A stretch of 64,000 bases of DNA from Thermococcus radiotolerans (GCF_002214565.1 NZ_CP015106.1:248001-312000); one strand, 5' to 3'. Shown: positions 25,683-34,967, counted from the first letter of the stretch. A program made the numbers and translations. The notes: generated from the letters alone by a model not told the origin.

Positions 25683-26120
25683 TTGTTTCTTGGGAAATCG
25701 GTAGCACCGGCACTCATTTATAAAGGGGTGCCAGGATAACGGAGATTGCTCTTCACTGGGATTTCGTAGCTGCCCTGTTATAATCCTTTGTGGGGAAATT
25801 CCAACTCGAACAGTGACATCACGGCTGATTAAGCGTGCTATCGTGATTTTTAATCTCTAAAACCTGTGTTCTCCATCCGGGTAGGCTTTTCTGGGATGGG
25901 AGATTTTCTATTCCACATAAGGGCGTTTTTCCGGGCTTTAATTTTCTTGGAACTCACCCCCTCTTCGGTTCCGAAGGACTCATCCCTGAGAATCTAGCTC
26001 CCTTTTCAGCATTTTTAGAAGAAAGAAACACCTGAATAGTACTCCTTAAGGAGAAATAGGGAAGAACGGTCTTAATTTGTCCCGGACAGGCTCGTTCTCC
26101 CTTTTCCTTTCTTACCGGTG
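25683..26120. other. Gene-free stretch between array B leader and csx1
   Basis: No supported gene on either strand. It holds an 11-base inverted repeat, GGTAGCACCGG at 25700-25710 and CCGGTGCTACC at 26115-26125 (the latter includes the csx1 stop), and a 12-base perfect palindrome CTCCTTAAGGAG at 26042-26053. It is probably an extended leader plus the 3' region of the csm operon. Confidence 0.45.
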
Positions 26121-27401
26121 CTACCCTTCGAGGGTTCTCGTCAGGATTGTTTCAATGACCTTCCACGGCTCTTTCATCGCCCCGCCGTATTTCACGTTCT
26201 CTTTTGTGTATCTAACGTACAGCTCGCCCTCGCGCTTCACCTCTATTAGGTTGGCCTCAAGGCCGGCGTGGGCCAGGAAGTTCCTGTCATCGACCTGCGA
26301 GTTTGGGTTCTTGCCCAGCAACCTCAGGAGTTCGGAATACCTGATCCATCCGTTGGTGTCCAGCTTTACGGACTTCGCGAGCCTGTCAAGTTCAGTCTTT
26401 GTTGATGCCAGGACCCTTCCCCGGAAGATGCGCTCCGATATCTCCACCAGCTCCTCCATGGAAAGCTCTTCCTTTGGAAGTCTATCCATTTCAAGAACCT
26501 TTGCCTGGAATGAGAGCTTCACTAGGGCCCCGAAGCCCCTCCCGAGGGAGAGCTTCCGCTCGACACTCCCCGGCGAAACCTCCACCGCGCGGGTATAGAC
26601 GTCGGCCAGCTCTTCAACTGCCCCGGAAACTATCTCCATCTCCGGAAATGCAGAGGTGAAGACGAGGGGGAGACCGTTTACGACCGATGAAATCCAGGCG
26701 TTGAGCCTGCCGCGCTGGTCTCGTATCTCCCGAAGCTTCTTGAGTGACTGGAGCACGTTTCCGTAATCCTCCCCTTGAAGGGAGAAGTTGCCGAGGTAAT
26801 CCTTCGTGTTCGGTGGTAGCGGTTCGAAGAGAGGGAGGGGTTTCACCTCTCCAGCCTCGATAACGTTTATCGTCAGCTCCTTCGTGATGTCCGGTACGAG
26901 AGGGTCCGAATTGTACGCCGTGAAGGTTACTTTGTTAGTTATTGCCGCTATTCCAAGGAGCTCCTTCAGCGCCCTGTACGCTAGGAGTGTGATGTAGTTG
27001 AGCCCGTGGGTCGAGTCGAAGTGAACGTCGAGGTCTCCCTTAGGGGGGAGTATCTGGCTTATCCCGTGGAGCAGATAGTAGTATGTGTCCATGGCACCCC
27101 CTTTGAACGTGCCGTGTGCAAAGTGGCCTATCCCTGGGACGATCAGGACGTCAACTTCCCTCCCCGCACCGATCCTTTCGAGGAAGTCCATTACCCTGCT
27201 CTTCACGTCTTCCCTAAGGGCTTCAATGGAGGAGAAGTCCCTCCCGAGGGTGTCTGAGAGCACTATAACCGTCCAGTCCGGCTTTATTGCCTTTTGGAGT
27301 ATGGGGAGCGTTGATGGGCCGACGGAGCTTTCTTCACCGAAGCGGTACTTGGTCTCCCGCCACCTCTCGAAGTCCCCCCATGAAATGACGAGGAGCTTCA
27401 T
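26121..27401 (-). CDS. csx1: CARF-HEPN ribonuclease, Csx1 family
   Basis: 426-residue type III accessory effector. An N-terminal CARF (Rossmann-like) domain includes LVISWGDFERW, the ligand-site motif STHGLNYITLLAYRALKELLG (shown in parts: STHGLNY then LLAYRALKELLG) and long helices. The C-terminal HEPN domain has RNFLAH (Arg373-x4-His378), the RNase active site. Csx1 proteins are switched on by cyclic oligoadenylate made by Cas10 and cleave RNA nonspecifically. The ATG overlaps the csm5 stop by four bases, making it the last gene of the csm operon. Confidence 0.87.
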   Translation of the reverse strand: MKLLVISWGDFERWRETKYRFGEESSVGPSTLPILQKAIKPDWTVIVLSDTLGRDFSSIEALREDVKSRVMDFLERIGAGREVDVLIVPGIGHFAHGTFKGGAMDTYYYLLHGISQILPPKGDLDVHFDSTHGLNYITLLAYRALKELLGIAAITNKVTFTAYNSDPLVPDITKELTINVIEAGEVKPLPLFEPLPPNTKDYLGNFSLQGEDYGNVLQSLKKLREIRDQRGRLNAWISSVVNGLPLVFTSAFPEMEIVSGAVEELADVYTRAVEVSPGSVERKLSLGRGFGALVKLSFQAKVLEMDRLPKEELSMEELVEISERIFRGRVLASTKTELDRLAKSVKLDTNGWIRYSELLRLLGKNPNSQVDDRNFLAHAGLEANLIEVKREGELYVRYTKENVKYGGAMKEPWKVIETILTRTLEG

Positions 27402-28618
27402 TCGAGCACCACCCAGCCCATCGGCATTCCTTTGGCGAGCCTTCTCGTCTTGGGGAAGTCCCTTGAGAGCCCCCTCCCTCCGGGCTTCTGGCCGAGGCCC
27501 AGCTGCCTTCTAACGCCCTCCCACCGTCGGTTTTCCTTGAGGAGGACACCGATTGTCATGGCCAGCCAGCCACTCCCCCAGCCGATGCGTAGAACGTGTC
27601 CTCCGTGGCCCTCCAGTGAGGAGTAGAACCTCTTAACCTCCGCTGCCTTAGTTCCGAACTTCCTGGCTTCGGCCGTCTCGGCTTTCCTGACGGCCGTATA
27701 GAACTCTTCCACAGCCTCCCAGAGGAAGGTCTCAAAGGCTTCCCAGGGCCGTCCCCAGTCCCTCAGGCACTCCCACAGGACCCCGTTGAAGTAATCCGAG
27801 TTCAGCCGGAGGAGTTCGGTATCGACCTTCACCTCTATCTCGGCGGTGGTTCCGGGTTCCAGGGCCTCGACCCAGATGGGTATCGGCTGAACGTTTCCGA
27901 TGACGTCAACGTGATAGACGGCGAGGCGCTTCTTCCCTATCGCCCCGCTGTCCCTCACGATCAACGCCCTCATGGGGTCGCGCTTCGGTTCGTACTTAAC
28001 CCCGGAGCGCCTGTCCGATTCCATCCCGAACACGATGGCCTCAAGCAGGTCGTCGGCGTGCTTTCCATCCGTTCTCTCCTGCGGGAGCTTTGCCAGATAA
28101 AAGTCCACGAGGCTCTCGCTCCAGCCTATTTCTCTGGCCAGTTCCGCGGTTTTTCTCTCTACCTGTCCCCTTTTGTTTTTTATCCCTGAAACAACGTTCA
28201 TAGCCGTGCCAGAGTCGCCGCACTCCTTCAGAGCCTTGTAGAGAACCGCCGTTCTCAGCGCTCCTTTAACGCTTGAACCTGGGATGTAAGGCCTCCCGTT
28301 CAGCTTTATGAACTCCTTTATCTGCATGCTCCTCCGTCCGGGCTCTCCGTGGATCCTTAGGGCGTAGAGTGCATAATCCGAGGGGTTCAGGTGGAGTTCA
28401 TCTATGTACCCCTTCCAGACGTAGGCGTCGCCAGGCGGGTTCTTGAGCAGGTGTAGTATCTCTTCGAGGCTTATTCCCATATTAATAAGATCTGCGGTGA
28501 GCTTTCCGGTATCGAGGACGTAAACGACGCCATCGCCGGGATATATGTCGAGGGGAGTTAACTCTCTGCCGTTGCCGATGTGGAGGGGGGAGAGCACCTT
28601 CAGAGTCATCCCTGTCAT
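27398..28618 (-). CDS. csm5: Csm5, type III-A RAMP subunit
   Basis: 406-residue RAMP subunit that caps the 3' side of the Csm complex and helps crRNA maturation. The N-terminal SPLHIGNGRELTPLD is the Csm5/RAMP signature, RPYIPGSSVKGALRTAVL the second conserved loop, and the C-terminal half ends with Gly-rich GWGSGWLAM. The ATG overlaps the csm4 stop by four bases and has GGAGGGT six bases upstream. Order csm4-csm5-csx1 is typical of III-A loci. Confidence 0.92.
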   Translation of the reverse strand: MTGMTLKVLSPLHIGNGRELTPLDIYPGDGVVYVLDTGKLTADLINMGISLEEILHLLKNPPGDAYVWKGYIDELHLNPSDYALYALRIHGEPGRRSMQIKEFIKLNGRPYIPGSSVKGALRTAVLYKALKECGDSGTAMNVVSGIKNKRGQVERKTAELAREIGWSESLVDFYLAKLPQERTDGKHADDLLEAIVFGMESDRRSGVKYEPKRDPMRALIVRDSGAIGKKRLAVYHVDVIGNVQPIPIWVEALEPGTTAEIEVKVDTELLRLNSDYFNGVLWECLRDWGRPWEAFETFLWEAVEEFYTAVRKAETAEARKFGTKAAEVKRFYSSLEGHGGHVLRIGWGSGWLAMTIGVLLKENRRWEGVRRQLGLGQKPGGRGLSRDFPKTRRLAKGMPMGWVVLE

Positions 28619-29460
28619 TCCAGACCCTCCGGGAGAAGCGTTGGAATTTGGAATGTTAAGCCGTAGACCTGAACCTTGAAGAGAAGGCCGAGGTCGAGGC
28701 TCTCAAACCTTCCTGGGTCTCCCTTCACAACCGAACCCTCCGCTATGAACGTCATCTTGGGCTTCCTTCGTCCGAAGCTCCAGCCGCCCTTTCTCAGGAT
28801 TTTCCAGAGAACGGGTGTTTTTGTCGGCAGGGCATTGGAGATGGTGACGGAGTACTGGCTCTCGGGGGCTTTTATCTCGATTGAGTCAAAGGAGGGATTG
28901 AACAATCCTGAGCCCCAGGTGGACTTTCCGCCGATTCCGGTATCCGCAAGGAACCTCACCGCAGGCTCTATAAAATCCCTGAAGGTGTCTTCAGGCCCTG
29001 AGTAGAGGAAGTAGAATCCCGCATTCTCCTTGAACCGCACTTCCTCCCAGAAGTATATCGCCGAATCTTGGGTCACCCTGTCAAGGACGACCTTGGGAAC
29101 GTCTACGATGGCGTGGGTATCCCTCTCTGGAACCTCGAACGGTTCCAGCTTCAGGGCTCTCTCAAAGTTTTCAAGGTCAAGATATGCCGCCCGTTTTATC
29201 CTCTTGGCCTTGGCCGTGTCGTTTCCGAAATCCATCAGTTCAACGGTCAAGGGTTTTGGGAGGTAGTAAGTGTTCCCAAGATACGGAAAGGCCGAGCTTA
29301 TCCTCGCTCCCCCCTTGAATGCCTCCAGCAGTTCCTCAACTGCCATCTGTCCATAGAGGAGAGAGACGGCATTGGCTATGGCCCCGAAGAGCGTGTCGGA
29401 ATGTGGAATTTCCCGTAAAGCCCCCTTGGGCTTCAGCCGCACCACTCTGAACTTCGCCAT
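28615..29460 (-). CDS. csm4: Csm4, type III-A RAMP subunit
   Basis: About 281-residue Cas5-like RAMP subunit that binds the 5' tag of the crRNA and contacts Cas10. Signature segments are IPHSDTLFGAIANAV (residues 18-32), the central FKENAGFYFLYSG and the Gly-rich TGIGGKSTWGSGLF. ATG 29460 is chosen over GTG 29463: it shares one base with the csm3 stop (TGATG) and has GGAGG seven bases upstream. It is part of the overlapping csm operon. Confidence 0.92.
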   Translation of the reverse strand: MAKFRVVRLKPKGALREIPHSDTLFGAIANAVSLLYGQMAVEELLEAFKGGARISSAFPYLGNTYYLPKPLTVELMDFGNDTAKAKRIKRAAYLDLENFERALKLEPFEVPERDTHAIVDVPKVVLDRVTQDSAIYFWEEVRFKENAGFYFLYSGPEDTFRDFIEPAVRFLADTGIGGKSTWGSGLFNPSFDSIEIKAPESQYSVTISNALPTKTPVLWKILRKGGWSFGRRKPKMTFIAEGSVVKGDPGRFESLDLGLLFKVQVYGLTFQIPTLLPEGLE

Positions 29461-30299
29461 CACCCGGCCTCCAGCCTGCTCTTCACCCCCGAGAAGAGCT
29501 CCTCAAAGTTCTTCAGAATTTCTGAAACTGGCTTTCCTTTGGCCCCATCTATCTTCACCTTCTGCCCCTCGTCCCCGGTTCTGTAGTACTCCGGGGTCTT
29601 GAACTCGACGGATTCAAACTCGAACTTCACCTTTCCATAGCCTCTAGAACCCGAACCGCCGAGGTAGCTGTCCTCGAGCAGGGCCATGGCCGTGAGGATG
29701 TTTCTCACATCGTCTTCCCACTGGTCGAGCCTCTCGACGTTGTAGATTATCTCGAACTCAAACTCTGTTCCGGCAACAACACGTTCAAACTGTCTTAGAT
29801 TTGTTTTGGAAGTAATTCTGTCTATTGAAACCTCGGGCTTCACCTCAGTTAACTCATCCAGGGGCCTGCCTTTCCACTCTGGTGTGAGATGGAGGTCTCG
29901 CACTATCACTCTGGATGGAAAATTGCTCTTATCACCGCTGGCTCCAAAGAGCCTGCACACTGGACAGTTGAGGGCAGACTCATAATCGGGGCAGACATGG
30001 ATGTTAATGGGGTTTTCCTTAGTTCCGATATTCTTGTTGAAAAAGTTCTCTGTGGTGTTGATGTTGTATTTTTCTCTGTTTGAGTTAACATAGATTTCAA
30101 ATAGGCTCCTGAGACGTCCCTTGAGAGAGGAACCTGGAATGTAGGGGTAGTGCGTTAGAGGGTCTCTTATTACTGGAGAGTCAACACCCCCAATCTCTGC
30201 AACGTTTCTACCGGCCCCTATTTTGAGGCCAGTCTCTGCTTTGAGTTTTCCCGTAAATATGATCTTTCCATAAAATCCGCGGTCTCTACCCTCCATCAT
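29460..30299 (-). CDS. csm3: Csm3, backbone RAMP and target RNA endonuclease
   Basis: 279-residue Cas7-like backbone subunit. GLKIGAGRNV (residues 24-33) is the Gly-rich RNA-binding loop. In EIGGVDSPVIRDP the Asp40 aligns with the catalytic Asp of known Csm3 proteins that cut target RNA at six-base intervals, so RNase activity should be intact. YIPGSSLKGRLRSL and a Cys-bearing CPDYESALNCPVCRLFG segment (putative Zn site) follow. The ATG overlaps the csm2 stop by four bases with GGAGGT upstream. Confidence 0.93.
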   Translation of the reverse strand: MMEGRDRGFYGKIIFTGKLKAETGLKIGAGRNVAEIGGVDSPVIRDPLTHYPYIPGSSLKGRLRSLFEIYVNSNREKYNINTTENFFNKNIGTKENPINIHVCPDYESALNCPVCRLFGASGDKSNFPSRVIVRDLHLTPEWKGRPLDELTEVKPEVSIDRITSKTNLRQFERVVAGTEFEFEIIYNVERLDQWEDDVRNILTAMALLEDSYLGGSGSRGYGKVKFEFESVEFKTPEYYRTGDEGQKVKIDGAKGKPVSEILKNFEELFSGVKSRLEAG

Positions 30300-30901
30300 T
30301 CTCTACCTCCAAAGTAGCGGTGATAAGCAACAATGGCTTCAAAGAACATGTACACCTTCTCAAAATTCTCAGGGCTTGCATTTTGATCTAAGGACAGCCA
30401 GTTCAAAATTGGCTCTAATACCTCCTGGATGGGAAGGACACTTTTGTTTTTTCCTGCATAGTATGCCATTAACATGTTCATTCTTACGGCTTCTTTTTTG
30501 ATTTTCTGAGTAACGGCTGTCATGTCCTTTTTAGTAGTTACCTCAGTATGAAGACTCTTTGCCATTTCAATTATTTTGCGTATCTGAGTTGTCCTTAAAT
30601 CGTTAACAACGGCATATGCGGCCACTATAGCGGCGTTTTTGAGGACTTCAATCTCGTCCCAATTTTTAAAGCCTTTCCCGTTTTCTTCTCTTGCCTTGCT
30701 TTTCACTTCTTGATACAGACTTTTGAGTGCATCACGCACCTCAGACTTCCGAAGGCTAGTCCGAACTTCCGAAAAATTGCCCTCCTCAAAAGCCTTCTTA
30801 ATGCCTCTTATGGTCTCAGGGTCTTGCCTCGGATGTTGGTGCCTACGCTCCTGTCTTTGGGGGGAATGCCTCCCCTTACCATATCCACCTTGGTAACCCA
30901 C
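30296..30901 (-). CDS. csm2: Csm2, small helical subunit
   Basis: About 201-residue small subunit of the Csm complex, with a basic His/Arg/Gln-rich N-terminal extension (about 1-27) and an all-helical body that lines the target RNA. The body matches Csm2 in length and helix pattern (LKNAAIVAAYAVVNDL, ALYQE-like segments) and ends FEAIVAYHRYFGG. GTG 30901 is well spaced from GGAGGTGA; GTG 30910, overlapping the cas10 stop, is the alternative. The long basic N-terminus is unusual and may add RNA affinity (inference). Confidence 0.85.
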   Translation of the reverse strand: MGYQGGYGKGRHSPQRQERRHQHPRQDPETIRGIKKAFEEGNFSEVRTSLRKSEVRDALKSLYQEVKSKAREENGKGFKNWDEIEVLKNAAIVAAYAVVNDLRTTQIRKIIEMAKSLHTEVTTKKDMTAVTQKIKKEAVRMNMLMAYYAGKNKSVLPIQEVLEPILNWLSLDQNASPENFEKVYMFFEAIVAYHRYFGGRE

Positions 30902-30906
30902 AACCT

Positions 30907-33255
30907 TCACCTCCTAACCGCCATAAGCAGGATTTTCAAAACACCATCAATCCAGTAAATTGGCTGGGGCTCGTTCTTTTCGACTGCAGTCGCGTCAATC
31001 CCGACGAGCTTCGGGAAGAAACCCGAAAGCCCGTGCCTACCGAGAAGGTAAGCCGTTAGGTACGCCCAGCGGACGTCGTTGGGATCCCTCACGTACAGCT
31101 CCCTCAGCTCAAGAAGTCGCATCAGCAGGCTCTTCTTTGAGTCGAAGGGTTTTCTGAGCCTCCCGTTCCCGGCGTATATTTTTGAGGTGTACTCCCTCCA
31201 AAGCTCCTTATATTCGTCCCAAGTGTACGCTGCCGGGTGTCTCCCATCCTCTGGGTGGCTTCTTTCAATTACCACTATCCTGTCCCGCCCCTCGTCCTTG
31301 GCAGTTTCAAGTCTCCCGCTGACAACCTCCGCCATCCTGTATATAGGGGTCTTCGTGTCGAAGTACCCAAGGCCCGCGGAGAGGGTAAGTCCCTCACCAG
31401 TGTACGCCCTGAACGTTTCCCTTATCCTGAAGGCCAGCTCGAACGTCTGATCCCACGCCCCAACGATGAAGAAGTCATCGCCACCGGCGTAGACCACGAC
31501 GATGTCCGGGACCTTGGGCCATTCCCTCAATGAGGGAACCGTTCCTATTACGTATCCGGATTTCCCCTCGATAACGGCCCTCATGTATCCCTTGAAGAAG
31601 TAGTCCATGAAGCGTGAAGCCGTCGCAAGCTTCGATGGACTGTCCATTGAACCGAAGAACTCCCCGAGCCTGTCAACGTCCCCCTTGAGAACCCCTATCC
31701 TTCTCGCGCCCGTTGAAGCCTCCGCGAGCTCCTCGAAGTCCGCCATGTGGCCTTTTTCAGACTCCCTGAAGTAGTCGGCCACGAAGTATGGGACGAACTC
31801 CATTGACTCCGGAATCTCGGGCGGGTTCAGCGTATTCTTGAGCAGGAAGAACTCTCCCCTCGGAATCGGCCCTCCCGCGTAGGGGATTAGATTCCTGAAT
31901 GGTCCCCGTGTCACGCCCTCCTCTTCCCATGCTTTCCTGTCTAAAATGAAGCCCTTAACCTTTGGAAGCCTCGCCCCAAGTTTGGCGAGCTCGTTGCACG
32001 TCCTGCAGACCTTGACCTCTTGGTCGAGAATGAAGGGTTCAAGATTCCTCTCTGGGACTTCCTTCCCACAGACTGGACACTCCACCAGCCTTTCCGCCTT
32101 TGGTGCCGTGAACAAGCCCTCAACTTCACCGAAGCGCCTGAGCTTCCTTACGTTCAGCTTCCTCCTAAGCCGCTTTCTTGCCTCTTCAAAGAGGTTTCTG
32201 TCCCCCTTCCGTCCGAACTCCTCGCCGCTTATCGGCTCCCATTCAATGGCCAGATACAGGCTTCCCTCAAACTCCCTGTAAAGCCACTCGGAGATGACTT
32301 TTCTAATGCTCACGAGCTCCTCAACGGCCCTATCCGTGTTGGGGGCTATCACTAGGAAGTGACCGCCGGCGTTGAAAACCACGTTGGCCCTCGTTAGGCC
32401 AAGCCTCCCGAGGATTTCAAGTACAACGTCCCAGTTCATCAGCTCTAGGTAGGCACTCCTGGCGCGCAGGTATTTGAGCGTTCCTTTTCCCCTCACGCTA
32501 TAGATGAAATCCTGTATGCCCGAGAAATCGCCCTCAACCAGCAGGAAACGCTTCTCCCTCCTGCATGCGCCGGACTTAACATCCTCCGCCTTGCACCCAG
32601 AGAGAAGCATTGTGAGGGCGATTGCGGAAGTCATCCTCATGTGGTCGTAGAGTGAGATGGTGTTCCCTGAGAGCGTTACCGAGCTTACAAAGGTTAAGTA
32701 CTTTTCAAGAACCGGCATCACTCTGTCGATTTTCAGAGGGGTCTCCAAGAGCTCCGTGGCCATGGCTTTCACGAGGTTTCTGTAGTGCTCTCCCGATACA
32801 CGAACGTCCTTGACGGGCATTGGAAGGTCCGGAGACCCATCGAATTTTAATGTCCCCAGAGGATACTCCAAGTCTCTCCCGAAAACCGAGGTTAATGGCC
32901 TGAAAACGTAGAACTCCCCACCGCTTCCTTCCCGTTCAGCGGAGGAGAGATTGTCTGCCTCATAGACTATCCACAGCGCTTTTAGAACGTCTTCCTCGGT
33001 CAGTCCAAACCTCTCAGGGGAAACCTCTCGAATCTTGGCTCTCATGTTCTCCTCGTTTTTCATGTGCTCGTAGTGGTGGAACTCTGAGAAGAGCGCCAGA
33101 AGCTCGTACTCCGCCCTCCCAGTGCTCCTTGCTAACTCCCTGAGAAAGAGGGCACCCTGTGCAGAATGGTCGCCGGAGTAAAGGCCCGCCCTCTGAACGG
33201 GCTTCCCTATGTCGTGCAAAAGCCCGCCGAGAGCCACCAGTTCATGAATTTCCAC
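30907..33255 (-). CDS. csm1: Cas10/Csm1, type III-A signature protein
   Basis: 782-residue large subunit. The N-terminal HD nuclease domain has LLHDIGKPVQ (His14/Asp15) and GDHSAQGA, for target-activated ssDNA cleavage. A Zn ribbon has Cys393/396 and Cys417/420. The second Palm domain has VVYAGGDDFF with GGDD at 591-594, the cyclic oligoadenylate synthase site. Both catalytic centres look intact, so DNA cleavage and cOA signalling to Csx1 are expected. The start is GTG 33255, placed by GGAGGTGA four bases upstream. It follows cas6 with a four-base gap. Confidence 0.95.
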   Translation of the reverse strand: MEIHELVALGGLLHDIGKPVQRAGLYSGDHSAQGALFLRELARSTGRAEYELLALFSEFHHYEHMKNEENMRAKIREVSPERFGLTEEDVLKALWIVYEADNLSSAEREGSGGEFYVFRPLTSVFGRDLEYPLGTLKFDGSPDLPMPVKDVRVSGEHYRNLVKAMATELLETPLKIDRVMPVLEKYLTFVSSVTLSGNTISLYDHMRMTSAIALTMLLSGCKAEDVKSGACRREKRFLLVEGDFSGIQDFIYSVRGKGTLKYLRARSAYLELMNWDVVLEILGRLGLTRANVVFNAGGHFLVIAPNTDRAVEELVSIRKVISEWLYREFEGSLYLAIEWEPISGEEFGRKGDRNLFEEARKRLRRKLNVRKLRRFGEVEGLFTAPKAERLVECPVCGKEVPERNLEPFILDQEVKVCRTCNELAKLGARLPKVKGFILDRKAWEEEGVTRGPFRNLIPYAGGPIPRGEFFLLKNTLNPPEIPESMEFVPYFVADYFRESEKGHMADFEELAEASTGARRIGVLKGDVDRLGEFFGSMDSPSKLATASRFMDYFFKGYMRAVIEGKSGYVIGTVPSLREWPKVPDIVVVYAGGDDFFIVGAWDQTFELAFRIRETFRAYTGEGLTLSAGLGYFDTKTPIYRMAEVVSGRLETAKDEGRDRIVVIERSHPEDGRHPAAYTWDEYKELWREYTSKIYAGNGRLRKPFDSKKSLLMRLLELRELYVRDPNDVRWAYLTAYLLGRHGLSGFFPKLVGIDATAVEKNEPQPIYWIDGVLKILLMAVRR

Positions 33256-33259
33256 TTCC

Positions 33260-33973
33260 TCACCTCCTAACAGGGTTTAAGAATCCAAACCCAAGACTGT
33301 TCTTCTCCCCGAGACCCGCTTCCATGATAAATGCGTAGAACCTCTTCTCCTCGGCTCCAATTCTGTCCTTTTCCAGAAGCTCCCAGTTGGAGCCTATGAC
33401 CGGGAAGGGTTGCCCAGCCTTCACGACCTTCACGTAAACGTCGAGCTTTCCGTTCTTCCTGAACTTGGGCACCATACGGTCAAATATCGGCCCATCGAGA
33501 TGGAAATCGTCGTCGTAGAACGCGTTGTACTTCTTCTCCGCGTTCTCCTTGAGCCTGTTCAGGAAAAAGTTCAAGTCCCTGTGGGCATGGAGTTTGAAGT
33601 ACTCGTTCTCCCGCGAGTTCCTGTAGATGACAATGGGAGAGCCCGTTTGGAAGCGCTTTCTTAGGGGCAACTTGAACTTCTTTACCTCTGCAATCACGAG
33701 CTCCTCGGTGCCAAGATAGACCCTGACTCTATCCTTCAGGTTAGAGTGGAGGGCGTTGATGAAACCCTCGTCCGGGGAGGATATTATGAACGTCGGCCTG
33801 CCGTCGCGATCGAGGAAGAAGTCTGAAAACGTGAAAAACTTGAACTTGGCCTCATCGTGCCTATCACCGTAATTGGTACCCTTCAGCATGTTGTAGATGA
33901 AACCCTGGACAGCGTGTTTGTTCGGTCTGAAGTTGCCGTTCCCATTTGGATAAAAAGACAGTTTGAGTCTCAT
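33260..33973 (-). CDS. cas6: Cas6 crRNA-processing endoribonuclease
   Basis: About 237-residue Cas6 that cleaves pre-crRNA within repeats to leave the 8-base 5' tag. The tandem ferredoxin fold, the N-terminal HAVQGFIYNML helix (with a candidate catalytic His) and the C-terminal Gly-rich loop GLGEKNSLGFGF are visible. ATG 33973 is chosen because GGTGA lies five bases upstream; GTG 33982 is less likely. It is the first gene of the csm operon, behind a promoter with a palindrome. Confidence 0.92.
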   Translation of the reverse strand: MRLKLSFYPNGNGNFRPNKHAVQGFIYNMLKGTNYGDRHDEAKFKFFTFSDFFLDRDGRPTFIISSPDEGFINALHSNLKDRVRVYLGTEELVIAEVKKFKLPLRKRFQTGSPIVIYRNSRENEYFKLHAHRDLNFFLNRLKENAEKKYNAFYDDDFHLDGPIFDRMVPKFRKNGKLDVYVKVVKAGQPFPVIGSNWELLEKDRIGAEEKRFYAFIMEAGLGEKNSLGFGFLNPVRR

Positions 33974-34009
33974 CCGGGTCACCGGAAGATTTGAACGGTA
34001 TAACTTTTT

Positions 34010-34030
34010 GGGTTATGAAGTTTATAACCC
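34010..34030 (-). promoter_or_regulatory. Palindrome overlapping the cas6-csm promoter
   Basis: GGGTTAT-N7-ATAACCC is a perfect seven-base inverted repeat. It contains the minus-strand TATA-like GTTATAAAC, about 50 bases before the cas6 ATG. Its overlap with the TATA box makes it a candidate operator for the whole cas6-csm-csx1 operon. Confidence 0.5.
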
Positions 34031-34185
34031 TTTCGAGGTAATCAGTGTTCACAATGCAGGGGGTGCCCAGAAACTGCCGATTGAAGCTGTTATCTCTCCG
34101 GAACGTGCCGTCTTGTTGGGATACAATCCTGTGACTGCAGAAACTTCTCGATTAACTTGATTAAGCAGGCGAGGAATTCAAACCA
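34031..34185. other. Gene-free stretch between cas6 promoter and array C
   Basis: No gene or clear repeat seen. The segment joins the trailer end of array C to the cas6 promoter. Confidence 0.4.
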
Positions 34186-34967
34186 ACTCCCATACAATCG
34201 TGTTCTACGGAAAACCCATGTTTGCGGCGTTGATAATCCTGAAGGGCGCCGTCCCGGTTGAGTTTTCACACAATCATGTTCTACCGAAACTGGGAGGAGC
34301 TTAAGGGGAGAGAAGGCAAGAAAGACCCGTTTCCACACAATATTGTTCTGCGGAAATCTGGTGGCTGTATGAAGGGCCTTGTTTCATACCATGAAGCGTT
34401 TTCACACAATATCGTTCTACGGAAACCCTGACATAGTAATAGGCTGGCGTTACGGCTGGGGGGAACTTTAGTTTCCACACAACACTGTTCTACGAGAACT
34501 AGCTTTTCAGAGCGGGACCCTCAGCGGCGGCTACATCGCAATCGAGTTTCCATACAACTATGTTCTGCGGAAACTGGGTGGTATCCGAGATGGATAAAGT
34601 CCAACCTTTGGGTGTTTCCACACAACTATGTTCTACTGAAACAGGTTGCGCACTTGGCAAAACTCATCAATAGTTACATGGGGTTTCCACACAATACTGT
34701 TCTACGGAAACGCTACAAGGTCGAGGTAGAAACTGCAAGCAACATTTTAGAGGCTGAGCGCCTGGCGTTTCCACACAATTCTGTTCTACGGAAACCTCGG
34801 AGAAATGGTCGTAATCCACACGACCACCGGAGACTTCTAGTTTCCACACAATACTGTTCTACGGAAACCTTGAGGAGTGCCTTGGAACCTCAACCAAATA
34901 GACATAAGGAGGAGGAAGGAAGGATACACCGTCTTTTAGTTTCCACACAATCCTGTACCCCGGAAAC
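34186..34967 (-). CRISPR. CRISPR array C, 11 degenerate repeats
   Basis: Eleven repeats start at 34186, 34262, 34329, 34398, 34471, 34545, 34614, 34683, 34767, 34840 and 34939. The 34614 copy is identical to the array A consensus, 34683 and 34840 to the array B consensus; most others carry one to several changes. Spacers range from 38 to 70 bases. The leader-side repeat (34939) is itself mutated (CCTGTACCCCGGAAAC), so new spacers are unlikely to be added. Orientation follows the shared TATA element on the right. It is probably an ageing or recombined array that may still be transcribed. Confidence 0.93.

Noticed and set aside
24990-25704. Plus-strand and minus-strand open frames across array B and similar ones in array C
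   Set aside because: They are made of translated repeats and random spacers with repeated HNTVLRK-like words; not proteins.
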